Assembly: GCA_050329415.1 (NCBI GenBank) | Contig: JBHJOS010000011.1 | Span: 15,184-79,183, forward strand | Source: JANNOG01 sp050329415 | GTDB lineage: Bacteria > Actinomycetota > Actinomycetes > Actinomycetales > JBBAYJ01 | Length of the DNA: 64,000 nt | Direction of reading: 5' to 3' | In this document: positions 17,526 through 26,215 of the stretch, piece after piece | Position numbering within the stretch: position 1 is the first letter of the stretch | Layout: every line of letters starts with the position of its first letter | Notes under the pieces: generated by a model | Seen by the model: the letters and a program-made list of their open reading frames with translations, nothing else | Told to the model about the DNA's origin: nothing | Database searches by the model: none | Position numbers and translations under genes: made by a program

Positions 17526-18920
17526 CTACCCTCCGTCGTTCCGCCGTCCGGGTCCACCCCAGGCGGGGGACGATCGCCCCGTCACGAGGACCCCCACTCC
17601 GACGAGGGGGGCGATCGCGGCCACTGACAGCGCCCCCATCAGCCCGAGTACGTCGCCGAGGCCGCCGACGACAGCCGAGCCCAGTCCCGCTCCGACGAAG
17701 AACGAGAGCGTGAACACCCCCACTGCGGCACCTCGGACCCGCTCGTCCACGGCCGCCGCGACCGTTCCGGCGAGGGCCGGCTGGGCCAGGGCGTAGCCCG
17801 CGGCCATGCCGATGAACCCGATGCCCGGCAGGAGGGGTGACAGCGCGATCCCGGCGGAGACCAGCCCTCCGGCCCCGGCCACGCCGAGGCCGAGCACCGC
17901 AACCCGGCGGCGCCCCAGCCGGCGCAGGATCGGGGCGGAGTTGAACGACACGGCGGCCCCCACGAGCGCACCGGGCAGGAGCAGCAGCCCGTTCTCCCAC
18001 GGCGTCCAGCCCCGTGAGGACAGCTCGAGGGGCACGGCCACGAGGGCCGCGAAGTACAGCGTCGGCATCGCTGCGCCGCCGACCGCAGCCCGCGTGACGG
18101 CCGGGGAGCGCGACACGGCGGCCGGCAGGATGCCGTCGGGCCGGCCCCGCACGTGGTGCACGGTGGCAAGGAGGAGCAGGGGCAGGGCGACTGCGAGGAC
18201 GGCGACGGCCGGCCCGCCGGTGCCGAGGCTCTGGACGAGGCCGAGGAGCACGGCGGCCGAAGCAGCCACGAGGCCGGCGCCACGCAGGTCGACCCGGCCG
18301 CCGGTGCCGCGGGTGGGGGCGAGCCGGGCGGCAAGCGGCAGCAGGGCCAGGGCGATGAAGGAGAGCGCGAAGGGCGGCCGCCACCCCCCGACGGCCCCGA
18401 GCGCCCCGCCGAGCAGCGGGCCGACGCTCGACAGCACGACCACCATGCTGTTCGTGCGGCCGAGGGCCACGGCCCGATCGTCCCCCGAGAACCGGGCCGA
18501 GAGGATCATCGTGACCAGCACGGGAACCGCGCCGGCACCGATGCCCTGCATCGCCCGTCCGGCGAGAAGCACCGGCAACGACGGCGCCGCCGCGGCCAGC
18601 GCCGCCCCGAGGGCGAGCAGGGCGGTGCCGACGACGTACGGTGTCCGGGGGCCGACGGCGTCGGCGACCCGCCCGAACACCGGGGTGGCAGCAGCGAACC
18701 CGAGCGCGAAGACGGTGAACACCCAGGCCGTGGCCGCGGTGCCGAGACCGAGGTCGGCGGCCAGGTCGCCGAGCACCACGCTGGCCGAGGCCGATCCCAG
18801 AGCTGCCAGCCCCCACATCCCGCCCAGGACCAGGGCCGCCGTCGTCGGTGTCCACGGGCGTGGCCCTCCGGTCCCGGCGATCGGCGAGCGCGGCGTCGTG
18901 GTGGGGGGTGTCGGGATCAC
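17526..18920 (-). CDS. MFS transporter
   Basis: A 464-aa polytopic membrane protein with roughly 12-14 hydrophobic helices. The MFS motif A appears after helix 2 as GRVADAVGPRTPYVVG, and the LAGRAMQGIGAGAVPVL stretch is typical of drug:H+ antiporters of the 14-helix (DHA2-like) group. The last 20 residues are hydrophilic and start 10 bp beyond the convergent clgR stop. The GTG at 18920 precedes a Pro/Thr-rich cytoplasmic tail. Substrate unknown; efflux is the more likely direction. Confidence 0.85.
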   Translation of the reverse strand: MIPTPPTTTPRSPIAGTGGPRPWTPTTAALVLGGMWGLAALGSASASVVLGDLAADLGLGTAATAWVFTVFALGFAAATPVFGRVADAVGPRTPYVVGTALLALGAALAAAAPSLPVLLAGRAMQGIGAGAVPVLVTMILSARFSGDDRAVALGRTNSMVVVLSSVGPLLGGALGAVGGWRPPFALSFIALALLPLAARLAPTRGTGGRVDLRGAGLVAASAAVLLGLVQSLGTGGPAVAVLAVALPLLLLATVHHVRGRPDGILPAAVSRSPAVTRAAVGGAAMPTLYFAALVAVPLELSSRGWTPWENGLLLLPGALVGAAVSFNSAPILRRLGRRRVAVLGLGVAGAGGLVSAGIALSPLLPGIGFIGMAAGYALAQPALAGTVAAAVDERVRGAAVGVFTLSFFVGAGLGSAVVGGLGDVLGLMGALSVAAIAPLVGVGVLVTGRSSPAWGGPGRRNDGG

Positions 18921-18978
18921 GAAGGGGGCAGCGCCGACGTACTCAGCCGTATGCCCGAGCCGGCCGCCCTCCGTCCGG

Positions 18979-19007
18979 TTGATACAGGAACTGAATCCGC
19001 GTAGATC
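18979..19007 (+). promoter_or_regulatory. Promoter for the orphan antitoxin-like gene
   Basis: TTGATA (18979-18984) and TAGATC (19002-19007) are separated by 17 bp and match a sigma-70 type promoter. It is followed by a GGAGGAGG ribosome-binding site (19025-19032) ahead of the gene at 19046. Confidence 0.6.
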
Positions 19008-19045
19008 CTGGCGTTGCGCCGCGCGGAGGAGGACACTCCCGCATT

Positions 19046-19291
19046 GTGTCGATCATGACCACGGTCCAGATCCGGACCTCGACCCGGGACAAGCTCGCGA
19101 GGCTCAGCGCCGAGCGGTTCGAGTCCGTTGATCAGGTCATTGCCTATGGGCTGTCGCTCATCGACGCCGAGCGGCGGCGTCGGGAGGCGGACGCCGAGGT
19201 GCGTCGCCTCGCGGCCACGGATCGCGTGGTCGAGGTGCTGGCGGCGCAGACCGACCCGTCGAAGCCGAGGGTCCGGATTCCCCCGCTCTGA
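19046..19291 (+). CDS. Orphan antitoxin-like protein (MazE/RHH type)
   Basis: An 81-aa protein with a ribbon-helix-helix-like N-terminus (TTVQIRTSTRDKLARLSAERFESVDQVI, in two parts) and a charged helical tail. It resembles the MazE-like protein encoded 75 bp downstream in layout (TT-V-RT-TRD-L-RL, then VDQ-I--GLSL), so it looks like a duplicated antitoxin. No toxin gene follows directly. The GTG at 19046 is 13 nt from a strong GGAGGAGG; an internal ATG (19055) starts right at the conserved core. It could cross-regulate the neighbouring MazF module. Confidence 0.7.
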   Translation: MSIMTTVQIRTSTRDKLARLSAERFESVDQVIAYGLSLIDAERRRREADAEVRRLAATDRVVEVLAAQTDPSKPRVRIPPL

Positions 19292-19340
19292 GGCTGCGGC
19301 CGGCTCGGTCGGCTCGGCCGGCTCGGTCGCTCACCATCGT

Positions 19341-19366
19341 CCGTAGACCCGGTGTAGACTTGGGCC
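19341..19366 (+). promoter_or_regulatory. -10 and repeated operator half-sites of mazE
   Basis: TAGACT at 19355-19360 is 6 nt before the mazE-like ATG (19367), a leaderless arrangement. GTAGAC occurs twice (19343-19348 and 19354-19359), 11 bp apart, on the same face of the helix, so it could be an autoregulatory operator for the antitoxin or toxin-antitoxin complex. Confidence 0.5.
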
Positions 19367-19594
19367 ATGGCTGCGACGACGACCGTCCGGGTGCGTACCG
19401 AGACGCGAGATCGTCTCAATCGCCTGGCGGCGTCCCGCCACGAGACGGTGGACCAACTGATCGACCGGGGTCTGTCCCTCGTCGAGCGGGACGCCTGGCG
19501 CCGGATCGCCGAGAGCGACGCCAGGCGGGTCGCTGCTGACGCGGAGGACCGCGCCGAGGTGCGGGCCGCGATCCGGGAGCTGACGGGCGAGTGA
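19367..19594 (+). CDS. mazE: MazE-like antitoxin
   Basis: A 75-aa antitoxin. Residues 1-45 form a DNA-binding RHH-like domain (TTVRVRTETRDRLNRLAASR), and the remainder is an acidic, presumably flexible toxin-binding helix. It overlaps the toxin gene by 4 bp (GTGA), the usual toxin-antitoxin arrangement. The sequence is close to the orphan protein encoded just upstream. The assignment rests mainly on the partner and on general composition. Confidence 0.8.
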   Translation: MAATTTVRVRTETRDRLNRLAASRHETVDQLIDRGLSLVERDAWRRIAESDARRVAADAEDRAEVRAAIRELTGE

Positions 19595-19923
19595 GGGGTG
19601 ACGTCTTCCTGCTGCGCCCGGCCCCGCACGCCCGGGGGCACGAGCAGCACGGCGAGCGCTACGCGGTCGTGGTTCAGGCGTCGCAGTTCGACCATCTGAG
19701 CACCTGGCTGGTCGTGCCGACGAGCACCCGGGCGAGGGCCACCGTCTTCCGGCCGGAGATCGAGGTCCCGGGTCGAGGGCGCACGCTGGCGCTCTGCGAC
19801 GGCCTCACGGCCATCGATCCCCAGGCCAGGCTCTCGGACCAAGTCGGATGGCTGGCCGAGCACGAGATGGTCGACCTCGACGTCGCGATCCAGGGTCTGC
19901 TCGACCTCGATCACGGGCGGTAG
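19591..19923 (+). CDS. mazF: MazF-family endoribonuclease toxin
   Basis: A 110-aa PemK/MazF-type mRNA interferase. The N-terminal RGDVFLLRPAPHARGHEQHG segment carries the conserved RGDV strand and the GHEQxGxR loop, then RYAVVVQA, the WLVVPTSTRA strand with the conserved Thr/Ser, and CDGLTAIDPQARL. It cuts specific mRNA sequences when the antitoxin is lost. The cut site is not predictable. Its last 13 bp overlap the end of the convergent nei gene. Confidence 0.85.
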   Translation: MRGDVFLLRPAPHARGHEQHGERYAVVVQASQFDHLSTWLVVPTSTRARATVFRPEIEVPGRGRTLALCDGLTAIDPQARLSDQVGWLAEHEMVDLDVAIQGLLDLDHGR

Positions 19924-20783
19924 CGGGTGCGGCCGGCGGTCCGGGGCAGCAGCCGGGACACGGGCCCCGCCTCCGGCGCCGGGCCGGCCTGGTCCACCGG
20001 GCACCAGTAGGCGATCCGCTCCCGCGGAGCCGCACCCGTCGTCGCGGTCGACACCCGGGTCCCGCAACGCAGGCAGGCCCGGCGCTCGAACACCCAGTGC
20101 CAGGCGTCGCGGCGGCTCATGCCGGTGGTGGACTGGATCGCCCGGGGCGCGTTCACCGTCAGCAGGCGGCGAGCGATCCCGAGAACCTGCTCGATGGACG
20201 TGCCGAGCTCCGAGAGGCGACCGACCGGCGCGAACGGCGTGACACCGGCGAGGAACAGCGTCTCCGCCCGGTAGAGGTTCCCGATGCCGGCGACGTTGCG
20301 CTGGTCGAGGATCGCGTCGCCGACCGGGCGGTCGGGGTCCGCCGCGACCCGGCGGACCGCCTCGACCAGGTCGGCGTCCGGGTCCAGCAGGTCGGGTCCG
20401 AGGTGACCGACGATGCCTGACTCGTCCGCCGTCGGGAGCAGGTCGAGGACCGGCAGCCGGTACCCCACCGCGGCGAGTCCCGCGACCCGCAGGACGGCGC
20501 GGATCTGCCACTCGGCCCCGCCGCGCCACGCCCGGCCGTCCGGGTAGAGGTGCCACGAACCATCCATCCGGAAGTGGGTGTGCAGCGTGCAGCCGTCGCC
20601 CGGCCCCCCGGCGAAGCGGAACAGCAGATGCTTGCCGCGCGGCACCACCTCGCGGGTGACCGAGCCGGTGAGGTCGACGTCGGCGAGCCGCGGCACCCGG
20701 AAGTCGCTCGCCGTCAGCTCGCGGCCGGCGAGGCCGGCGTGCAGGTTCCGGGCGGCGAGCCAGACGGTGTCGCCCTCGGGCAC
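19911..20783 (-). CDS. nei2: Endonuclease VIII-like DNA glycosylase (Fpg/Nei family)
   Basis: A 290-aa base-excision glycosylase/AP lyase for oxidised pyrimidines. The catalytic N-terminus PEGDT (P2, E3 after Met removal) is intact. H2TH residues are visible in ILDQRNVAGIGNLYRAE. The C-terminal zinc finger starts with CLRCGTR but ends WCPVDQ: the expected fourth cysteine (CPxCQ) is Asp, so metal binding may be altered or lost. Adjacent to lhr, the same pairing as Rv3296-Rv3297 in mycobacteria. The overlap with mazF at the 3' end suggests the toxin module inserted or extended there. Confidence 0.9.
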   Translation of the reverse strand: MPEGDTVWLAARNLHAGLAGRELTASDFRVPRLADVDLTGSVTREVVPRGKHLLFRFAGGPGDGCTLHTHFRMDGSWHLYPDGRAWRGGAEWQIRAVLRVAGLAAVGYRLPVLDLLPTADESGIVGHLGPDLLDPDADLVEAVRRVAADPDRPVGDAILDQRNVAGIGNLYRAETLFLAGVTPFAPVGRLSELGTSIEQVLGIARRLLTVNAPRAIQSTTGMSRRDAWHWVFERRACLRCGTRVSTATTGAAPRERIAYWCPVDQAGPAPEAGPVSRLLPRTAGRTRYRP

Positions 20784-20894
20784 GCCTCATCCTCCCGCGC
20801 GTGTCGGGTGGCGGCCAGTCGTGGCGCGGTGCCCTGTGTCCCGTCGGGGCCATGGCCGGACCCGAGTCCCCGCCCGCAGTCGTTGCGGCGTGCA

Positions 20895-20911
20895 GGTTGC
20901 ACGGGGCAACC
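20895..20911 (-). terminator. Short hairpin downstream of lhr
   Basis: Arms GGTTGC (20895-20900) and GCAACC (20906-20911) with a 5-nt loop lie about 40 bp beyond the lhr stop, in the 168-bp gap before nei. It is weak compared with other terminators in the window. Confidence 0.45.
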
Positions 20912-20951
20912 ACTTGGAGAAGAGGGTGTTCTGCTGCCGGTGCGACGGTCG

Positions 20952-23900
20952 TCAGCCCGCCAGGCGCAGGCCGCGCGGGGTCGCCCGGAACCCGGCGGCG
21001 TCCAGGGCGTCGGTGAGGGGGCTGCGGGTGTCGAGCACGTCCACGCCGTCGACCCTGGTCACGGTCACCCGGCCCAGCGTGCCCCGCTGCGCCGTCGCTG
21101 CCAGGGCGCTCGCCCCGGCGGCGAGCACGGCGGGGTCCTCGGTGAAGGACAGCACGCTGCGGCCCCCGCGCTCGAGGTACAGCGAGAGCAGCCCGTCGAC
21201 GAGCACCACCAGGGCTCCGGCCCGACGACCGGGTCGGCCAGGTCCCTCGGGCCACGGCAGGGCCGCCCCGTACGGGTTGGCCGGATCCGTCGCCGCCAGC
21301 ACCAGTCCCCGAAGCGGCCCGTCCCGGTCGACGGTCCCGGTCGCGGCGTCCCCGGCCGCTGCCCGCAGCCGGTCGACCGCCCCGGGAGTGGCGAACTGCG
21401 CGGCGCCGAGGTGCTCGACGAAGTAGCCGCGCCGCACGCGCCCGGCATCCTCGAACCCGGACAGCACCCGGTACACCGCGGCGAACCCCCCGGTCGCCTC
21501 CTCGGCCGTGACGGCTCCGCGCGTCACCACCCCGTAGCGATCGAGCAGCACCTCGGCGTACGCCGCCGCCCGCACCGTCGGGTCCGGATGGGTGGTGGGG
21601 ACCAGGGACCACCGCCCCGCCATGGTGGGCGGGCCGGTCCGGGACGGCAGCGTGGGCCGGGCCGGGGGGGCGCCGCCGTACCGCGCGGCTGCGAGGACCC
21701 CGCGCCGGGCCGTGCGGGCGCGGGGGGCACGAGGGGTGCGGTGGGTGGCGCGTCCACCGGTCAGTACCCGCAACGGGGCCAGGGTGTCGTTGGTCACCAG
21801 CCCCGCCCACACGAGGTCCCACACCGCCGCAGCCAGCTCGTCGTCGCGCACCGCCGTGCCACCGGCCCGCGACACCGCGTCCACCAGTGCCCGGAAGAAG
21901 TACGCCCCCCCGCCGGTGAGCACCTCGAGCACCAGGGCCGCAAGGCCCTCCGGGGCCGGGGTGTCGAGGTCGGTCGCCGCCAGGGTCAGGGTCGCGGTGT
22001 CAGCGAGGTGCAGCGAGACCCAGCCGTCGTCGCCGGCCAGGGCCCCGTGCCCGCGCCAGATCACCTCGCCCGCGCTGGTCAGCTCGTCCAGCAGGGCGGA
22101 GGCGTAGCCGGCCACCCGGGCGGGCAGCACCAGGGTCTCGACCGCGCTCGCGGGCAGCACCGCACCGGCCAGCTGCTCGACTGCCCGGACCACGCCGTCG
22201 CCCCCGCGCAGCCGCCCATCGGCGGAGCCGCCCGACACCGGTCCCACGTGCTGCCACGCGGGCAGGAAGCGGGCCAGGTCGCGCCCGGTGACCGGTTCGA
22301 CCTCCTTGCGCAGCGCAGCCAGCGACCGGCGCCGGAGCACCCGCAGGACCTCGGCGTCGCAGAACTCCCGGTGCCCGGTCGTCCCGCCCGACGGCAGCGG
22401 CCGGAACTCGCCCTCGGTCACGCGACCCGACCCGGCCAGTCGCTGCAGCGCCGACGTCACCACGGCCACGCCGAGGCCGAACCTCACCGCCGCCTCGGCT
22501 GCGGTGAACGGCCCCCGGGTGCGTGCGAACCTCGCCAGCAGGTCCCCCAGCGGGTCCGGCACCGGTTCGGTGAAGGCGTCCGGCAGCCCGACCGGCAGCG
22601 CCGTCCCGAGGGCGTCCCGCAACCGGCCGGCGTCCTCGACCGCCGCCCACGTGTCGTCGCCACCGATGCGGACCCGGATGGCGCGCCGGGTGGACGCCAG
22701 CGACGCCAGCCAGTCCTCCGCCTCGTCGGGTGCTGTCGAGCGCGCCCGCACCTGCGCGACCGTCAGCGGCCCGAGCCGTCGCAGCGCGTCCGCGACGCCC
22801 TCCGCGTCGCGGACCCGCCGCTCCTCGCTCAGCAGCTGGTGGTCGGCCTCGGTCCGGTCCAGGGCCTCGGGGTCGAGCAGGTCCCGCAGGGACGCGCCCT
22901 CGCCGCGGCCCAGCAGCTCCGCGAGCAGCTGCGGGTCCAGCGACAGGGCGGCCGCCCGGCGCTCCGCCAGCGGGCTGTCGCCCTCGTAGAGGAACTGGGC
23001 GACATAGCCGAACATGAGGCTGCGCGCGAACGGCGACGGCACCGGGGTCGACACCTCGACGACCGACACCGTGCGGGACTCGATGTCGCGCAGGAGGCCG
23101 ACCAGCCCGGGCACGTCGAAGACGTCCTGGAGCACCTCGCGGACCGTCTCGAGCACGACCGGGAACGTGGGGTACCGGGCGGCGACCTGGAGCAGCGACG
23201 CCGCCCGCTGCCGCTGCTGCCACAGCGGTTGCCGTCGCCCCGGGTCCCGTCGCGGCAGCAGCAGCGCCCGGGCGGCGCACTCCCGGAAGCGCGAGGCGAA
23301 CAGCGCCGAGCCGCCGACCTCCGCCGTCACGAGGTCCTCGACGTCGTCGGCGGCCGGCACCAGCAGGTCGACGAGGTCCGCCCAGTCCCGCCCGGCGTCC
23401 GGCCCGGCGGCACGGGCGGCGGGGCTGGCGGCGGCGCCGTCGCCGTCCAGCCCCCAGGCGGAGACGTCGACGTCCGGCAGGCGCAGCACCAGGCCGTCGT
23501 CACCGTGCATGACCTGGACGTCCACGCCGTGCCGCTCGCGGAACCGGGCGGCCACCACCAGTCCCCACGGGGCGTGGACGGGCGAGCCGAACGGCGAGTG
23601 CACGCACACCCGCCAGTCGCCGAGCTCGTCGCGGAACCGCTCAACGACGATCGTCCGGTCGTCGGGGACCCGGGCAGTGGCCTCCTTCTGCTCCCTGACG
23701 TAGGCGAGGAGGTTGTCCGCGGCCCAGGCGTCCAGCCCGGCGGCCGCCAGGCGCTCCCGCGCCGCGCTGTCCTGGGCTCGCGACACCGTCCGGAGGAACT
23801 CGCCCACGGCGCGGCCGAGTTCCACCGGCCGGCCGGGGGCGTCACCGTGCCAGAACGGCAGCCGCCCCGGCTGGCCCGGGGCCGGCGAGACGAGCACCTG

Positions 23901-25868
23901 GTCGCGGGTGATGTCCTCGATCCGCCACGAGCTGGCCCCGAGGGTGATGACGTCCCCGACGCGGGACTCGTACACCATCTCCTCGTCGAGCTCGCCGACC
24001 CGCCGACCAGGCTTGCTGCCCCCTGCGTCCCCGGACGCCAGGAACACCCCGAACAGTCCGCGGTCGGGGATCGTCCCACCGCTGGTCACGGCGAGGCGCT
24101 GGGCACCCGGCCGGGCCGACAGGGTGTCGGTCACCCGGTCCCACACCAGGCGGGGCCGCAGCTCGGCGAAGTCGGTCGACGGGTACCGGCCGGCGAGCAT
24201 GTCGAGGACCGCGTCGAGGGCGCCGCGGGTCAGCCCGGCGAAGGGCGCCGTCCGCCGGAGCGCCGCCAGCAGCTCGGCGACCGTCCAGTCGTCCATCGCC
24301 ACCATGGCGACGACCTGCTGGGCGAGAACGTCGAGCGGGTTCGCCGGCACCGAGATCGACTCGATGGCCCCGGCGAGCATCCGCTCGGTGACGACCGCGG
24401 CCTGGACGAGGTCGCCGCGGTACTTGGGGAAGATCACGCCGCGGGAGACGGCGCCGACCTGGTGCCCGGCCCGGCCGATCCGCTGCAGGCCGCCCGCGAC
24501 GCTGGGTGGGGACTCCACCTGGACGACGACGTCGATGGCCCCCATGTCGATGCCGAGCTCGAGGCTGGAGGTGGCGACGACCGCGGGCAGGCGGCCGGCC
24601 TTGAGGTCCTCCTCGATGATCGCCCGCTGCTCCTTGCTCACCGAGCCGTGGTGGGCGCGGGCGATCGTCACCGGGGGCGGGGTGGCGACCCCGGACTGCC
24701 CGACGGCCTCGGCCGGGAACCGGGCCGGGGGGTCGGAGGCGTCCGCCGCCGTCAGCTCCAGTCGCTCGGCCCACGCCTCGTTGAGGCGGGCGGTGAAGCG
24801 CTCCGACAGCCGTCGGGAGTTGGCGAACACCAGGGTCGAGCGGTGCTGCGCCACGAGGTCGAGGACCCGGGACTCCACATGGGGCCAGATCGTGGGGCGC
24901 CGGCCGTCCCCGGCGGCCGACCCGGCGAACCCCTCCGGCAGGTCCACGGCGGCTGCCCCCGCCACGTCAGGCAGGCGCGGGCCGCCGCCCGTGGGCGCGG
25001 AGCCGAGCATCTCCGCGGACGCGCCGCCACCCGGGGCGCCACCGAGCGCTCCCATGTCGGGGACCGGCACCTCGACCCGGATGTCCCACCGCTTCTGCGA
25101 CGGCGGGTCCACCACCCGGGCCGGGCGGCCGCCAGTGAGGAAGCGGGCCACCTCGTCGGTCGGGCGCACGGTGGCGGACAGGCCGATGCGCTGGGCCGGC
25201 CGCTCGAGCAGCGCGTCGAGCCGCTCCAGCGACACCGCGAGGTGGGCCCCCCGCTTCGTCCCGGCCACGGCGTGCACCTCGTCGAGGATCACCGTCGTCA
25301 CGCCCGTCAGCGACTCCCGCGCCCGCGACGTCAACAGCAGGAACAGCGACTCCGGCGTCGTGATGAGGATGTCCGGCGGGCGGGTCGCCAGCGCTCGCCG
25401 CTCGTCGGCCGGAGTGTCCCCGGACCGCACGCCGACCGTGACGTCCGGCACCGGGGCACCCAGCCGCTGGGCCGCCAGCCGGATCCCGGTGAGCGGTGAG
25501 CGGAGGTTGCGTTCGACATCGACGGCCAGCGCCTTGAGCGGGGAGACGTAGAGCACCCGGCACCGCGTCCGCGGGTCCGGCGGCGGACCTCCTGCCCCCG
25601 CCCGGCCGGCCTGCTCGACGGCGATCCGGTCCAGCGCCCAGAGGAAGGCCGCGAGCGTCTTGCCCGACCCGGTGGGGGCCACGACGAGCGCGTGCTCGCC
25701 CTCGCTCGCGGCCCGCCACGCCCCCTGCTGGGCCGGTGTCGGCCCCGGGAACGCCGCGGCGAACCAGGCGCGCGTCGGGTCCGAGAAGCGCGCGAGCACG
25801 TCGTCGCCGACGGTCGGCGTCGCGGTCGCGGTCGCGGTCGCGGCTCGTCCCGGCATGGCGACCATCAT
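20952..25868 (-). CDS. lhr: Large DEAD/DEAH helicase Lhr
   Basis: A 1638-aa DNA-dependent ATPase and 3'-5' helicase of the Lhr family, DNA-damage inducible in mycobacteria. Lhr-Core: Walker A APTGSGKTLAAF (residues ~55-66), motif Ia SPLKALAVDVERNL, DEVH box VILDEVHAVAG, motif III LSATVRP, motif V SSLELGIDMGAIDVV, motif VI RIGRAGHQVG, then a winged helix and beta-barrel. The remaining ~750 residues are the Lhr C-terminal domain. It is about 100 residues longer than typical mycobacterial Lhr, with inserts between motifs III and IV. Start codons at 25868, 25865 and 25856 are all possible. Divergent to the DUF3046 gene. Confidence 0.94.
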   Translation of the reverse strand: MMVAMPGRAATATATATPTVGDDVLARFSDPTRAWFAAAFPGPTPAQQGAWRAASEGEHALVVAPTGSGKTLAAFLWALDRIAVEQAGRAGAGGPPPDPRTRCRVLYVSPLKALAVDVERNLRSPLTGIRLAAQRLGAPVPDVTVGVRSGDTPADERRALATRPPDILITTPESLFLLLTSRARESLTGVTTVILDEVHAVAGTKRGAHLAVSLERLDALLERPAQRIGLSATVRPTDEVARFLTGGRPARVVDPPSQKRWDIRVEVPVPDMGALGGAPGGGASAEMLGSAPTGGGPRLPDVAGAAAVDLPEGFAGSAAGDGRRPTIWPHVESRVLDLVAQHRSTLVFANSRRLSERFTARLNEAWAERLELTAADASDPPARFPAEAVGQSGVATPPPVTIARAHHGSVSKEQRAIIEEDLKAGRLPAVVATSSLELGIDMGAIDVVVQVESPPSVAGGLQRIGRAGHQVGAVSRGVIFPKYRGDLVQAAVVTERMLAGAIESISVPANPLDVLAQQVVAMVAMDDWTVAELLAALRRTAPFAGLTRGALDAVLDMLAGRYPSTDFAELRPRLVWDRVTDTLSARPGAQRLAVTSGGTIPDRGLFGVFLASGDAGGSKPGRRVGELDEEMVYESRVGDVITLGASSWRIEDITRDQVLVSPAPGQPGRLPFWHGDAPGRPVELGRAVGEFLRTVSRAQDSAARERLAAAGLDAWAADNLLAYVREQKEATARVPDDRTIVVERFRDELGDWRVCVHSPFGSPVHAPWGLVVAARFRERHGVDVQVMHGDDGLVLRLPDVDVSAWGLDGDGAAASPAARAAGPDAGRDWADLVDLLVPAADDVEDLVTAEVGGSALFASRFRECAARALLLPRRDPGRRQPLWQQRQRAASLLQVAARYPTFPVVLETVREVLQDVFDVPGLVGLLRDIESRTVSVVEVSTPVPSPFARSLMFGYVAQFLYEGDSPLAERRAAALSLDPQLLAELLGRGEGASLRDLLDPEALDRTEADHQLLSEERRVRDAEGVADALRRLGPLTVAQVRARSTAPDEAEDWLASLASTRRAIRVRIGGDDTWAAVEDAGRLRDALGTALPVGLPDAFTEPVPDPLGDLLARFARTRGPFTAAEAAVRFGLGVAVVTSALQRLAGSGRVTEGEFRPLPSGGTTGHREFCDAEVLRVLRRRSLAALRKEVEPVTGRDLARFLPAWQHVGPVSGGSADGRLRGGDGVVRAVEQLAGAVLPASAVETLVLPARVAGYASALLDELTSAGEVIWRGHGALAGDDGWVSLHLADTATLTLAATDLDTPAPEGLAALVLEVLTGGGAYFFRALVDAVSRAGGTAVRDDELAAAVWDLVWAGLVTNDTLAPLRVLTGGRATHRTPRAPRARTARRGVLAAARYGGAPPARPTLPSRTGPPTMAGRWSLVPTTHPDPTVRAAAYAEVLLDRYGVVTRGAVTAEEATGGFAAVYRVLSGFEDAGRVRRGYFVEHLGAAQFATPGAVDRLRAAAGDAATGTVDRDGPLRGLVLAATDPANPYGAALPWPEGPGRPGRRAGALVVLVDGLLSLYLERGGRSVLSFTEDPAVLAAGASALAATAQRGTLGRVTVTRVDGVDVLDTRSPLTDALDAAGFRATPRGLRLAG

Positions 25869-25981
25869 GCGCCGACCCCTGACACGGTGGCGGCGGTGCC
25901 CGGCGGTTGCCCGGCGGGACCGCACCCTCGGGCTCCACCCCCGGGGTGGACGCCCCCAGTTGCACCCGGTACACGTGTCGG

Positions 25982-26215
25982 GTGCGGGTGAGCGAGTTCT
26001 GGACCCTCGTCGACGACGAGTTCGGCCGGGCGCACGCCCGCAGCCTGGCCGCCGACCTCGCGCTGCGGACCCTGGACGACCGGACCGCCGAGCGCGCGCT
26101 CGCCGACGGCGAGGACCCCACCCGGGTGTGGCGGGCGCTCTGCGAGGCGATGGACGTCCCGCCGGAACGGCGGGGCGGCCCGGTCCCCCCCGCTCGCCGG
26201 GGGCGCCGCCCGTGA
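25982..26215 (+). CDS. DUF3046 protein
   Basis: A 77-aa conserved actinobacterial protein of unknown function, equivalent to Rv2738c near recA in mycobacteria. The core VRVSEFWTLVDDEFGRAHARSLAADLAL is characteristic; a basic Arg/Pro tail follows. The GTG at 25982 is chosen because the family begins with M-R-(L/V)-(S/T)-E-F-W. Its stop overlaps the next start (GTGA). In this genome it is separated from recA by an App1-like phosphatase and an ABC transporter. Confidence 0.85.
   Translation: MRVSEFWTLVDDEFGRAHARSLAADLALRTLDDRTAERALADGEDPTRVWRALCEAMDVPPERRGGPVPPARRGRRP

Noticed and set aside
20550..25499. A 1649-codon open frame antisense to lhr
   Set aside because: It is a mirror frame of the GC-rich lhr gene: Arg/Gly/Pro/His-rich, no recognisable domains, no start context. 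lhr itself has all helicase motifs.
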